DNA of 22,696 nt, taken from positions 1-22,696 of the forward strand of contig CALFVP010000097.1 in assembly GCA_937928175.1 (NCBI GenBank). The letters are read 5' to 3'. The notes beneath the pieces were generated by a model. That model did no database searches and was not told the DNA's origin. It worked only from the letters and a program-made list of their open reading frames with translations. This document shows, piece after piece, positions 5,031-17,600 of the stretch (the stretch's first letter is position 1; each line of letters begins with the position of its first letter). Origin of the DNA: an uncultured bacterium (lineage in GTDB: Bacteria; Spirochaetota; Brevinematia; DTOW01). The position numbers and the translations under genes are program-made.

Positions 5031-8000
5031 ATGAGAAGGGTCATTTTAGCGTTAATTTGTTTTTTTGTATTTCAAAATGTTTTTTATGGAATAATCTTTA
5101 CTGAAGAGTTTGATAACGATGCTTACATTCATAGTAGGAGTATGGAATTAGAAAATGGTAATGTTACGATTGGTTATCCAGATGTTTTTGGTGATAGGTA
5201 TTGGTATTCTGAGTGGGGTAACTTTTGTTATTATAATGGTTACTTTTACTTAGTTTGGTCTGATGTTAGGTATGATGGTAGAAACCAGGTTTTTCTTACC
5301 AAGCTAGATACGTCTGGTAACGTAATTTTTATAACTAATGTTGAAGTTTCGATAGTTGGTGCTAATAACAGTTATTACGATTTTGCTACAAGACCTACTA
5401 TTTCTGTTTACGATGCTAACAATATATACGTTACTTTTTTTCAATTTAAGAATGGTAAGTACTACAGTTATACAACGAAATGGCAGGATACTGGTAATAG
5501 TTTAGAATTGGTATGGAGTAAGAGAGTTGATAACGGTTTTGGTGATAATATATCTTACACTCCTATTCCTCTTAAATTTTCTTCAACTGTTGATAGTAAT
5601 GGTAATTTGTACCTACTTCAGGTTTGGCGTAGAGTTGGTTCTGGTGAGCAATCTTATATTTCAAAAATACTTCCGGATGGTACACAGTATTGGTTAATTT
5701 CTGGTTTACCGGGTACACAATACCTTACAACGTTTAACAGTGGACTTTTTATAATAGCAGGTGAGGTTTTGTATTTTGATGGCTATATTTACGTTTCGGG
5801 ACAACATTGGATTTGGTCTCCTTCAAGGGATTTTGGTGTTGGGGTTAACAAAATATCAACTAACGATTCTTATTTATCTTTTTGGGGTAATGGGACAAAT
5901 ATAACTACAGATAGAGGGGGTATTTATAATAATACATCAGGCTTAGCACCTAAAGTTTCAATGGTTATTTTGAATGGGTACTTGTACGTTGCTTTTAGTG
6001 ACCAAAGAAATGGCGATATGGATGTATTTTTATCGAGAATTAGTACAAATAATGGTGTTAGAGATTGGACTAAACTTATTTCTGGTGGTAGTTTAAACCA
6101 AGAGTACCCGTCAATATCTTACGATAGTGCTGGTAATATTTACGTATCTTACGTTGACTGGGCAAGTGGTATTCCAATGTTAAAAGTTTCTAAGGTTGAT
6201 AAGGATACAGGAAATGTTTTAGGAACGATGACATTTGAATCATCTTTGTACAGTAATACTACAGGTTTTTATCTACCTAAATTTTTTATTGATTCATCGG
6301 GTAGTATATACATCTTTTTTAGAGAGGATGGTGGTTTAGGGAAAATTAGGGTTAAAGTTGCTAAGTACGATAGTTTTGGAGGTAACTTACTCTGGATAAA
6401 AGAATTTCCAGAAATTCAGTATAAAAAGTACTCTCATGTCTTTTCAAGAAGGATTCTTTCAGATTTGGTTGGCACTCCTGTTTCTGTTAGATTGAATTCT
6501 TCATTTTCTGGTAATCCAGTTTTTAAAGTTTCTCCTGATGGTGGATTAAATTATTACAATGCTACAACAAACGAGATTGTTGTATTTACAAATTTAGGTA
6601 ACGATTTGAGAGTTAGAATTGAAGCAACAGGTAACGGTAATGAGTTAGTAGTTGTATCGAATTACACTGTTGAGGTTATAGATTTTTATACAGGTGATTT
6701 GTTTTCTTCTACTAATCCGAGTTTCTCTAGTACTGTAGGTAGTAATTTTGTTTCTGTTTATCCTTCTTCTCAAGTAATAACTAATAATACGTTTTCTGAT
6801 GGGATTAGTAAATCCGTGTTTCACGTTAAGTTAAATAACATTGGTAATACAAACGGTAATTTTTACCTATACCTTACTCCTTCTGGTTGGAATGTAAGTG
6901 TTTTTGATTGGAATGGGAACAATGTTACTACTTCTTTTACGAACGGTAACTACACTATAAGTTTACCTGGTAATGTTTCTACGAACTTTAGGGTTGAGGT
7001 GAGTGTACCGTCAAGTGCTTACGATGGAGAATATCAAGATTTCGTTTTGTATTCTAGCGTTACAAGGGGTGGGCTTTTGCATGATGCTTTAACTCTTAGA
7101 GTAATGTCTTGGAAATATTTACCGGATGCTTTTATAAGTAATTCTTATACTGTTTTGGGTAAAAACGTTTGGGAACTTTCACCTAGTACTCAAGTTTTTA
7201 GCAATGTTGTTAATTCAAGGTTCTATGGATACGAATCTAAAATTACTAATTACATAGTGGTAACTAACTCTGGTATTCTATCTGATGTTCTACGAATAAC
7301 AAATTTGTTTAGTGTATCTTCTGGTAATATTTCAGACTGGGACATTTCTGTTTATAATGAAAGTGATTCCCAGGATATTTCTAGTTATCCTTATTATTTA
7401 CCTTTAAACGTTGGTCAAAGTAAGGTTATTAGGGTTATCGTTTCACCTAAAACTAATACACCTATTGGTGCTTACCTTAATTTGAATTTTTACATCTCTT
7501 CAACGAATTTTAGTGCTTTTAACGATGATCTTAGGAAAGATAGCGTTAAGTTTGTTTTTGAGAATCATAAATATCAACCTGATTTGGTTTTATCAACGAA
7601 TTTGTATTTCATAGGTAGTGTTGGTGAAGGAGATTACGTCTCAACAAATACATCTTCTACCCAGTCAATCATGGTAAGAACGGTAAATGAAAGTTCAGTT
7701 ACTTACTACTTTAAACTTAGAAACGATGGTCTTGAAAGTAGTACTATTTTTCTAAGATCTTTGGGTATAACTAATTCAGATTGGAGTGAAAAGTACTATC
7801 ATGGGTTAAATGAAATAACAACTTCTTTGACTAATGGTACTAATATCACTTTAAATCCAGGAGAGGAATTTGTATTTAGAGGTAGTTTTACACCTGGTGC
7901 TACTGTTGAAAGTGGTGTTGAACCTTGGGTTAAAGTTTTTGCTTATGTAACTAATTTTACGAATTCTTACGATATTGTCTACGCTCGACCAAGAAATATA

Positions 8001-11000
8001 AAAGTTAGACCTGATGCTATTATTGGTTATGATCTTGCTTCTGCTACAAACGGTAACAATGTTTATAACTCAACTGGTAGTGGACAGTATATTGTAAATT
8101 TACTTTTGAAGGGTGGTACCGAAGTAGCTACCAATATAGTTATAGTACAAAACGACAGCACTACTGATCCTGATATAGTAAACATAGTAGGAGATTCACA
8201 AACATCCGGATGGTTTATAAAGTACCTCGATATAAACGATAATGACATTACGCACAGTATAACTAACACTACAAATTTAACCTTACCACTCGGTAGTAGT
8301 ATTACTCTTAAAGTTGTATCCTATCCGTTAAATAGTTTTCCTGACGATGGATGGATAGGAATTAAAATTAAAGCTTATTCTTCTTACGTTTATTCTCAAG
8401 AAGATGTTGTTGTTATCTCAAATAGAGCCATAAGTGTTAAACCGGATATAGGTGTTTTTTCTCCTTTTACTGGATGGGTTGATGTACCGAGTATTTCTTC
8501 TGCGTATGAGGAACAAGGGAGTCTGAGTAATAAAATAATTGCTGGAAGAACAAACGTTGTTAAGGTAAAACTTAAGAATGATACAGGTAGTATTCAAGAC
8601 TATATTTTCAAAGTAAGTGTGAGTAATCTAGGTGGAAGTATATCCAATTGGAGTTATACCTTCAAGTCGGTAATAGGTAATACTACAAACGATGTAACAA
8701 TTTACGTTACAAATAACGGGTGGACGAATACTTATACCTCAAACCAACAGGTTGAAGTTTTATTATACTTGTCCTTAACTAACGATGTTGAATATAACCT
8801 TGGTACTACAAACGGTGCTGTAAGCAATATGATAGAATTGAAGTACGATTTTGTAAGTGTATTTAGAGGTAGTATAGTTGATAAAGGAATGCATAGCTTT
8901 ACTGTTGTTAGAGGTATGCCTGATGCTTACCATGAATCTGCTTACAGGGGGTTGGGAATTATAACTAACGATTTCAATTTTGATAATTACGTTTTGTACG
9001 GTATAACTAAAAATTATCCTAGAAATGATATTGTTTTGAAGTTTAAAAATGTTGGAGATTCGATAGATACGTTTAGAATTTTTGTAGACATCTCCAACGG
9101 TAACCAACCAAATAACCATATTACAAACTGGATTTTTAAGTTCTTTGATGAGAGTACAAATGATATAACTTCTTATCTTACCAATACAAACTCTGGATGG
9201 ACCAATAACATAAGTGCAGGGTATGAGAAAATAGTAAGAATGGAAATTGTTAACAGTAATGGATTTGTTAATGATAACGTATTCTTTTACTTTTACTTTG
9301 AAAGCATTACCAAGGAAAAGAGAAGGGATGTTTTATGGTTTGAAAGTATTATTACACCAGGATTACCTGATGTTGCTATTTCAAATCTAATTACTGGTAC
9401 CCTTAAAGGTACTAACCAGTTCGCCCCCGATAGCTATGACTATCAAAAATTAGAAACTAATGAAAAAGGTAAATTTAAAATTGTTATGAGAAATATAGCT
9501 CCTATTGAAGGATATCCAGCCTTTAGATTAAAAGCTACATTTTACGGTGATGTTAGTAAATTTGATGTTTACCATACTAACAAGTTAGGAGATTATGTGG
9601 ATAATTCTGTACTTACTACTTTGGGGTATACTAACAATTTGAGTAATTATAATTTAGCTAATGGATGGCCTGAAGATTATTTAACCTTGTATGTTGTACC
9701 TAGACCTGGTATTAGTCCTGGAGATAAAATTATAATAAGGTATGAATTCAGTTTGTACGATAATCCTGGGGTATACGATTACATATTTGTGACTAATCAG
9801 TTTGTTTCTCCTAGAGTTGTTGTTATGTCTTTGCCTTCGTTTTCTACAAATGTTGATGTTTACATTGGTAAATATCAGAGTGTTTTTGGTAATATTATTG
9901 TGTCAAACGGTGATGTTGTTTGGGAACAGTTTACCTTAAAAGCTAATCAATCAAACCCAAGTGGATGGACCATAAAATTTTACACTAACTCAACGGATGT
10001 CTCATCAAGTGTTTTTGGTAGTGGATTTGTAACTCCGCCTATAGATGGAAATAATATTTACCTTTTTACTATCAAGATAACTAACCTTTCTGAACTTGTT
10101 AGCGGAACTACTAATATACTAGAAATTAAAGGAATATCTAAGAAAAATACAAACGTTACATCTACTCTAAGGGTAAATATAATTTACGTTGATGCTATTG
10201 CAGATGTTTTTGCTAAAGGTGATGATATTGATAACAATGAAGAAGTTGGTAAAGGTGTTATAGGTTATGCTCTAACGAATAAGATAGAAATACATGAAAC
10301 GAATATTTACAAAGTTTATTTAAGCAATTCTATAAATGCTGGTAGCGATGTTAGGTTTACCGTAGCGGTTGAAAGTAATTATTCTCCAGAATTCGTTACG
10401 AGAATTTTCGATCAAAATAATAACGATATAACATCATCTGTTTTCAATTCTAATTACATTGTTTCTTTACCTTCAGGTGGAAGTACGTTTATAAAAGTTT
10501 ATAGGATTCTTACCAATACCAACTCAACAGTTTCCAATGGTTTTTATTCTTACGTTAGAATATCTATGAATACCTTTGATATTCAGAATAACATATACGA
10601 TTATATTGTTTTAAGGGATGTTGTTGTTTATCCTAGGGTTGATGTTAGGAGTGCGAGTGGGTTTGATAATATATTTGTATTTTCATCGTATTCGGATGCC
10701 GGTAAAAACTTGAAAACGTTTAAGAATATTCCTACTAGTATCTATCTTGGTATTATGAATTTAGATACTGTCAAAGAAAAATTCTACGTTAAAGCTTCTT
10801 CTGGAAATGAGGTATGGAGTGTTAAGTATTATGACCTTAACAATAACGATATAACTGAAAACGTTGTTAACGGAAGTTACATTACTCCAGATGTTGAAGG
10901 TGGCTCTTATTACATAATAAAATCTGTTATTAAACCTTCAATTGATGTCAATCCAGCGGACGTTTTTGAACAGATTGTTGAGGTAAAATCTCACAAAAAC

Positions 11001-11594
11001 CAATCTAGAAGAGATTATATAACTAACAAAGTTTCAATAGAAAGTATGTTTATTGTTGGTAGTGTAAAAGATAAGAAAACTAAGAGAGGAATACCCAGAC
11101 CTACCATTGAAGTTACAGATCCTTACGGTGTTAGAGTTAAGGTTACTGGTGATGATGATGGAAACTATTCTGCTCCTGTTTATCCTGTTATAGGTGGACT
11201 TTACAGAATGAAAGTTGATGCTCAAGGTTACGTTGGTACTCTTACTAATATATACTTCGAGATAGGTACAAATGTTGTTAACTTTGAATTAGTTGGTCTT
11301 AATATGAGTTCGGATAAAGTTGATGTTAGGATTTTCCCCAATCCTATGGAAAGTGGTAAAGGTGGTAGTTTTGTGTACGCTTTGAATGAACCATCTAAAG
11401 TTAGTGTGTCTGTGTACGATTTGAGAGGTAAGTTAGTTAAACATTTGGTAAAAGATGAATACAAAGAAAAGGGTGTTTATTACGTTTTGTGGGATGGGTC
11501 TGATGAAAACGGTAGTTATTTAAAGCAAGGAGTGTATATTTTTGTGATAAATAACGGTAAAGAAGTTGTTGTAAAAAAGTTGTTTGTTAAGTGA
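5031..11594 (+). CDS. Giant secreted repeat protein 1 (propeller, 10 modules, regulatory-like domain, FlgD-type Ig C-terminus)
   Basis: The 2187-aa product has an N-terminal signal peptide (MRR, then a hydrophobic stretch ending near VFYG, residue 20) and no lipobox. Residues 45-475 contain recurring propeller-like strands such as DSNGNLYLL, DSAGNIYVS and DSSGSIYIF. A beta domain with VSPDGG follows (about 485-550). Residues 554-2006 form ten diverged modules of 122-159 aa, most opening with Pro-Asp and many carrying a central NDIT motif. Residues 2007-2090 resemble a carboxypeptidase regulatory-like domain, and 2098-2187 a FlgD-type Ig domain (VRIFPNP start, WDGSDENG, LKQGVY, final KKLFVK). 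Such C-termini resemble sorting domains of secreted proteins in some phyla. AGGAGA supports ATG 5031. It is first of three likely co-transcribed genes. A structural or adhesive surface role is inferred; no enzyme motif was seen. Confidence 0.88.
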   Translation: MRRVILALICFFVFQNVFYGIIFTEEFDNDAYIHSRSMELENGNVTIGYPDVFGDRYWYSEWGNFCYYNGYFYLVWSDVRYDGRNQVFLTKLDTSGNVIFITNVEVSIVGANNSYYDFATRPTISVYDANNIYVTFFQFKNGKYYSYTTKWQDTGNSLELVWSKRVDNGFGDNISYTPIPLKFSSTVDSNGNLYLLQVWRRVGSGEQSYISKILPDGTQYWLISGLPGTQYLTTFNSGLFIIAGEVLYFDGYIYVSGQHWIWSPSRDFGVGVNKISTNDSYLSFWGNGTNITTDRGGIYNNTSGLAPKVSMVILNGYLYVAFSDQRNGDMDVFLSRISTNNGVRDWTKLISGGSLNQEYPSISYDSAGNIYVSYVDWASGIPMLKVSKVDKDTGNVLGTMTFESSLYSNTTGFYLPKFFIDSSGSIYIFFREDGGLGKIRVKVAKYDSFGGNLLWIKEFPEIQYKKYSHVFSRRILSDLVGTPVSVRLNSSFSGNPVFKVSPDGGLNYYNATTNEIVVFTNLGNDLRVRIEATGNGNELVVVSNYTVEVIDFYTGDLFSSTNPSFSSTVGSNFVSVYPSSQVITNNTFSDGISKSVFHVKLNNIGNTNGNFYLYLTPSGWNVSVFDWNGNNVTTSFTNGNYTISLPGNVSTNFRVEVSVPSSAYDGEYQDFVLYSSVTRGGLLHDALTLRVMSWKYLPDAFISNSYTVLGKNVWELSPSTQVFSNVVNSRFYGYESKITNYIVVTNSGILSDVLRITNLFSVSSGNISDWDISVYNESDSQDISSYPYYLPLNVGQSKVIRVIVSPKTNTPIGAYLNLNFYISSTNFSAFNDDLRKDSVKFVFENHKYQPDLVLSTNLYFIGSVGEGDYVSTNTSSTQSIMVRTVNESSVTYYFKLRNDGLESSTIFLRSLGITNSDWSEKYYHGLNEITTSLTNGTNITLNPGEEFVFRGSFTPGATVESGVEPWVKVFAYVTNFTNSYDIVYARPRNIKVRPDAIIGYDLASATNGNNVYNSTGSGQYIVNLLLKGGTEVATNIVIVQNDSTTDPDIVNIVGDSQTSGWFIKYLDINDNDITHSITNTTNLTLPLGSSITLKVVSYPLNSFPDDGWIGIKIKAYSSYVYSQEDVVVISNRAISVKPDIGVFSPFTGWVDVPSISSAYEEQGSLSNKIIAGRTNVVKVKLKNDTGSIQDYIFKVSVSNLGGSISNWSYTFKSVIGNTTNDVTIYVTNNGWTNTYTSNQQVEVLLYLSLTNDVEYNLGTTNGAVSNMIELKYDFVSVFRGSIVDKGMHSFTVVRGMPDAYHESAYRGLGIITNDFNFDNYVLYGITKNYPRNDIVLKFKNVGDSIDTFRIFVDISNGNQPNNHITNWIFKFFDESTNDITSYLTNTNSGWTNNISAGYEKIVRMEIVNSNGFVNDNVFFYFYFESITKEKRRDVLWFESIITPGLPDVAISNLITGTLKGTNQFAPDSYDYQKLETNEKGKFKIVMRNIAPIEGYPAFRLKATFYGDVSKFDVYHTNKLGDYVDNSVLTTLGYTNNLSNYNLANGWPEDYLTLYVVPRPGISPGDKIIIRYEFSLYDNPGVYDYIFVTNQFVSPRVVVMSLPSFSTNVDVYIGKYQSVFGNIIVSNGDVVWEQFTLKANQSNPSGWTIKFYTNSTDVSSSVFGSGFVTPPIDGNNIYLFTIKITNLSELVSGTTNILEIKGISKKNTNVTSTLRVNIIYVDAIADVFAKGDDIDNNEEVGKGVIGYALTNKIEIHETNIYKVYLSNSINAGSDVRFTVAVESNYSPEFVTRIFDQNNNDITSSVFNSNYIVSLPSGGSTFIKVYRILTNTNSTVSNGFYSYVRISMNTFDIQNNIYDYIVLRDVVVYPRVDVRSASGFDNIFVFSSYSDAGKNLKTFKNIPTSIYLGIMNLDTVKEKFYVKASSGNEVWSVKYYDLNNNDITENVVNGSYITPDVEGGSYYIIKSVIKPSIDVNPADVFEQIVEVKSHKNQSRRDYITNKVSIESMFIVGSVKDKKTKRGIPRPTIEVTDPYGVRVKVTGDDDGNYSAPVYPVIGGLYRMKVDAQGYVGTLTNIYFEIGTNVVNFELVGLNMSSDKVDVRIFPNPMESGKGGSFVYALNEPSKVSVSVYDLRGKLVKHLVKDEYKEKGVYYVLWDGSDENGSYLKQGVYIFVINNGKEVVVKKLFVK
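6690..11048 (+). repeat. Ten protein-level modules in giant protein 1
   Basis: Module starts fall at about residues 554, 698, 850, 994, 1138, 1297, 1446, 1602, 1724 and 1870. Typical features are a Pro-Asp-Val/Ala opening, a NVY or SPSSQ segment, a Trp followed by an aromatic strand (for example WSVKYYD), NDITS, a Gly-aromatic pair and a strand ending before Arg/Lys-Asp. Module 4 (GNNVYNSTGSGQ) closely resembles unnamed CARDB/NEW3-like beta modules seen in large proteins of other bacteria. DNA identity between modules is low, so this is an old expansion. Confidence 0.75.
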
Positions 11595-11606
11595 GGAGGT
11601 AAGTGT

Positions 11607-14600
11607 ATGATTAGAAAGCTTTTCTTTGTTTTGGTTTTTACTTTTATTTCTTGGGTTTCGTTTGGTGGTTTTTGGTATAAAACTGTTTCTAATACTATTG
11701 TTTGGGAAGAGAATTTCCTAGATTCTTTACATCTCGATTCTTACAATAGTTACATTGGTTCTTGGGTAGGTGGTGCTAGAAATAATGGTTTTGTTTTGTG
11801 GGGGTGGGATGGTCCTATAGTTGATGTTGTTGTTGATAAGGTAAATTCTAAAGTTTATACCGTTGGTGAACTGAATTTGTATTCTTATCTTACTACTCCT
11901 TTCGCTGCTAATCCTAGTTTTAGGTATGATGTTTTTGCTAACAAATTAAATTTAGCAGGAATTAGAGAATGGCCTTTAAGTGTCATAACCAGAACTAATA
12001 CAAACGAATCTTCTTTGTCGTGGGATCAATTTAATTCTAGATATCCTTCTGTGTGTGTTGATAACTCTGGTAATCTTTACGTTGTCTATAGTGATCATAT
12101 AGGTGGAGCTTGGAGATTAATTATACAAAAAGTAAACAGTTCTGGTGTTTTACAGTGGGGAAATTCTTTACAGGATAACTATATAGCAAATACAGCAAAC
12201 TATCAAGCTAAACCTATCTACTATGGTGGGCATGTTTTTGTTGCTTACTACTTGGGTAATAATATAAGGATTGCAAAAATAAATGCTAATACAGGGAGCA
12301 TAGTTGCTGATCAAGTTGTTAATACAACGACTTCTGGTAATAATTACTATCCTGATATTGCTTTAGGAAGTGATAACTACCTTTACGTTGTTTGGATTAA
12401 TAATAATAATGGTACCTTTAACGTTTTATCTCAGAGAATTAATCCATCTACTCTTAATAGGGTAACTTGGGGTGGTAATACTTTGGATAAGGTAGTTAAT
12501 GTTTACACTAATTATGGTAATGCTAACTATTGGTATGCAGGTGAGGAAACTGTTTCTATTGATGTTGATGGTTATGATCTTTACGTTGCTTTTAGGTTGT
12601 ACCATAGGGATTTTGCCAGGAGTAAGGTATTTTTGCAGAAAGTGAATTTTTCAGGTGGTAATTTCGTTAGGGTCTGGACTAACAATGTAACTAACATTGG
12701 TGGTAACTGGATAACTAACGATGTTATGGTTGGAAATGGTACAACTTACGGTATTTATAATGCTGATGCTTACCCAGACATTTCCGTTGTTGGTGATTAT
12801 GTTTTTGTTTTGTGGATAAACCATGGTCCTACAGAAAACGATCAAGCTTTTCTTCAGAAAGTTGATAAAGTTACAGGTGAGATGCTCTTTGCTAAAGATT
12901 TAAACCTTGGTTTTCTAGCAAGTGTTGGTCATCATGCTAGAATTTCAACGGATGGTGCTTTTTTGTACGTTATTTCTGCAAATCCTTACAGAAATTTAGT
13001 TAAGTTAGATCAATTTGGTAATGTTGTTTTTAACGTTAATGTTGATAGCGGTGAAGGGATAAGAAGTAATAATACTCTTGCTGGTTTTAGAACTAAGAAT
13101 TTGATTTCTCCTGACAATTTAACGGGTTTTGTTCCTATTTCTGCTACCGTTAATGCTAACTTTCAAGAATTGCCAAACGGTGCTGAAGTTAAGTTTTTGC
13201 TTTCACCAGAGGTTAATCCTAGCTCTGGAGCATCAACTAACTACATTACTTTAACGAATGGACAGAGTGGTAACTTTGTGAATCAGAAAGGAAACGTATT
13301 TTTGTATTTGATACTTAACAATAGAGTTAACGAAGGTACCAATACGATAGTGCTTACTAATCTTAAAATTGAGTTTACGGATTACTACTTTAGCGATGGT
13401 ATGGTTGGTAAACTACCTTCAGGAAACGATATTTCAGGTCTTAACTTGATAAGAGGGAATAACGATTACAATAATCAACAACTGGTTGATGATTACACCT
13501 ACAACGATGGTACTAGTTCAGCAAGTGGTTTTTGGTATTTTGTTAACAATGCTACTTCTGCTAGAGATATAAGAATAAGGGCAGAGAGTAGTGGAAATCC
13601 TAATTGGACTGTTAGGTACTTTTTGTGTACAAACAGTGGTAGTGGATGGGTTACTAACTATGAAGTAACATCTTTGTTAACAGGTTCAGGTTTTATAACG
13701 AATTTGCAACCTTATCTTGGTGGTAATTCTAACTTGGTTGTTATTAAGGTTTTTCTTACACCATCTACAAGTTTATCAAGTGGAGATAACTATACTGTTA
13801 AGGGATACGTTGATACTAAACTACCTGATAACAGTTGGGTTTTATCTGATGTTGTTGGGTTTAGGGGTATTGTTAGTAGTGCGAGACCTGACTTAAGAAT
13901 TAGTAAGGATAATGGTATTTATATTGGCGATGGTATTGTTAATTCTGATGGTAGTGATCAAACTTTAGAGTTAAGAATGAACGTTGGGGTTGAAAAGGTA
14001 GGGTATTTTTATGTTAAGAATTTGGGTGGTAACGATAATATTAGAATTCAAGGGACTGGAGGTGATGGTTGGTGGAAAGTAAAATACCTTACCAATGGAC
14101 AAGATGTTACTTCTCAAATTGTTAGCGGCACTTTTGCTCTATCTTTACCTTACGGACAAGAGTTTGGACCAATTGAAGTAAGGTTTTCTCCTACTAATTC
14201 TTCTGTTCCTGTAAATGTAGCAAAAAATATATTGATTAAAGGTTATTCTAGTACTGACATTTCTAAAGAAGATATTGTTAAGTTTGTTTTAAGACCTGTT
14301 GTTAGTAAGGTTGAGCTGGTTATAAGAAAATCTAACGACTCATCTTGGGTTGGTGCTGGGGTCTTTTCTCAAGATTATTCTCAAAGGATAAGTAACAGAA
14401 TTGATAACGGTATTACTAATTTCTATGAAATATCGGTAACTAACCTAGGAAGCTATTACGAAGATATTACAGTTAAATCTAGTAATAGAACGTTTGCAAG
14501 TGGATGGAACGTTAGGTATATTTTTGATAATTTTGATATTACATCTATTATAACTAATCAAGGTTTTGTTATTTCTAATTTATCTCCATCTAACGTTTCC

Positions 14601-17600
14601 AGTAATATAGTGGTTATGGTTATATCTCCTTACAGTTATCCTGATGGTGCTAATGAAGTTATGGGAATTTTTGTTGATGGTATACCTGACGGTGATACTA
14701 ATACAATTTCAAAGAGAGATAGTGTTGCCTTGTATGACAAACTTGTTTCAACAAAAGTTGATGGAATAATAGTTTCTTCTTTGTATGGGTCTGTAGGATA
14801 CAATGTTATAACTGATGATCCTTTATCTCAGTACATCTACACTTATACTGTAACAAACAGTGTATACAGTATTGTATTGTCTAATCCTTCACCTTCGGAT
14901 TTTGAATTTAATGTTAGAGTTACTAACTTGAACAATATTCAATGGAGGATTGCTGTTTCGAATGGAAGTAGTGATATAACTGAAGATATTACCAATGCTA
15001 ACGGTTGGAATACTCCTTTAATACCTTCTGGTAGTGCTTTGGGTATTACGTTGTTTATTTCTTCAACTAATGAAACTACAGGTTTAGGTGCTAACGTTGG
15101 AGATACAAATAAAGTTTTTGTGTTGGTAAAATCCCCTCTTAAAAGCAGTGTTGTTGATAACTCTATGATCTACGTTGAAAAAGCTTTACCACCAGATTTG
15201 ATAGTTAAAAGAACAAATGAAGCATTGTACAGAGGTTATAACGTTTTTTCAACTAATCCAGATCTAGTAGATCAAGTTGTTAACAATTCTTACCCAAATA
15301 ACGATACAACTTACAAAGAAGGCTTGTTTAGAATTAGAAATTTAAGATTGCTACCTGAAGATTTCGTTTTGAAAGTTAGTGAAGTTTTGAAAGATAACCA
15401 ATGGGAATACATTGTTTACAAGTATATTGGACCAAATATAGATAACCCTGATTTCTTAAATCTGTCACATTGGCAAGATGTTACTACTCAAATTACCAAT
15501 AACGGAATAACAAACTCTGTAAGTAGTGGAAACGATATTCTTTACAGAATTTCTGGTAAGCCTGTTGATGCTACGAATAATAACGATAAGTTAGTTTTGA
15601 ATTTTAAAGTTTACGGTGTTAGTACAAAATGGGAAGATGTTGGTTCGTTTAGAATAACGTTTGGTGTAGGTCTTCCAGATGTTTACGCTTACGATGGTAG
15701 TGGTAAAAACGTTGTTGTTGATGATTACAGTATAAGTGTTACTAACATTTTTGATAAAGCTTTGGGGGATATGGTTGCGTTCTACGTAAGTAATAGAAAT
15801 TCTGATATTGGTGGTAATTTTACTTTAAGGGGAGATAACGATAAAGGTCAGTGGGATATATACTACTATTCTTCTTCCACTAACGATATAACCTCTTCTG
15901 TTGTTGGAAGTGGGTATCCTATTTTTGTTTCACCTTCCGGGGTATATACGTTTTATGTAAGAGTAAAAGCTATTTCTGGTTCTACTTACGGATTTGGTCA
16001 AATGACTAATTTTGATATTCTTGTTGAGAACGATCAAGGTAATTTGGATACTATAAGGTTAGTTTCAATAATAACAGATAGAGGAATTCCTGATGTTTAT
16101 ATTTCGAGTGGTTGGAGTAACGTTTATGAGACCTCTCCTTCTAGCCAAATACATGTTGAATATTTAGGTAAAGGTGATTTTGTTACTAACTATTTCTATG
16201 TAGGAAACTGGAGAACACAAGTTGAGACTAATAAACTTTACATAACTACTTTTTCTGTTTCTGACTTTTCACTTAAGGTTGAGAAGTACAGTAACTTTTC
16301 TTGGGTTGATATAACTTCTGAAGTTACGGATATTTCAGTTAAACATGTTATGCCTATGGATACAGTTACTTACTTAAGGGTTATTGTTAGTGTTGATTCG
16401 AATACATCGTTACCTATAAACACTTTGCAAGATATAGATATTCAATTGGAATCGCAAGGTGGGTTGAGGATTGATAAAGGTAGGTTTAGGTACGTTTTGA
16501 CAGATATGGGTAGACCAGATATTTACTTTGTATCTGGTACTTTGACAAATGGGTACAATGTTTATGAAACTGCTCCATCTATACAAGTTCAAGATGTTGA
16601 AATAGAAAAAGGAGTTACTAATACTGTTTTACTCAATTTAGCTAACCTTAGGATTAAGAATGAAGAAATGAGGATTTGGAGTTCTGGAAATCCTTACGAC
16701 AAATTTAATATTAATTATTACATTTCTACAAATGGTGGAGGTTTTTGGAGTAATGTAACATCTTCAATAACTAATTTAGGTTTTGTCTTACCTATACTAG
16801 CTAACAGTAACGTTATTTTGAAGGTTGAAAGTTTGTTACAGATAAATTCGACTAACGTTATAGATGATGTTTTAAGTGTTGATTTTAGGTTATATTCGTG
16901 GGTAGGTATTTCAAACGATAACTTTAGGTTAAGGTATATAGTGAAAGATAAGAATAGACCTGATGTTTTTACTGTTAGTGTTGGTAGTAATGTATTTTTC
17001 CCAATACCGCAGGGAGTGACTAACTTGGTAGAAAAAGGTATTTCTGTGACTCAAAGTTTGATTTTGTTGAATGCAAAAGATGATAGAACTTCAGACTTTA
17101 TTCTTAGTGCTAACGGTAGCTACGGTGATTGGAATGTCAAGTTCATTTTGAATAATGTTGATATAACTAGTGATGTTACTGGGAATGGTTTTGATTTAGT
17201 TGGTCTAGCGCCTCTAACTTCAAAAACTCTTGAAGTTGTAATGTTACTTAATTCCAATTCTTCGTATACTTTTGAGAGTAATTACGTTGTTAACTTTAAA
17301 ATGTTTTCTTACACAAAACTAATTCGTGATGAATTTAATTTGTTATTTAAGGTGGATGATAGGGGTAGACCAGATGTATTTTTGGTTAGTGACCATAACA
17401 ATGTTTATTACCCGTCACCTCAGATAGTAACTAATAAAATTGAAAAAGGTGAACGTATAACAAACTATTTCTATGTCCAGAATGATCGTAGTGATAGAGA
17501 TGAAAATATTACCATAATTGTGCAATGGGATACTAACACAAATTGGAGTTATCAAGTTGAATTTAACGATGGTGTTGGTTGGAATGATGTAACTTATTAT

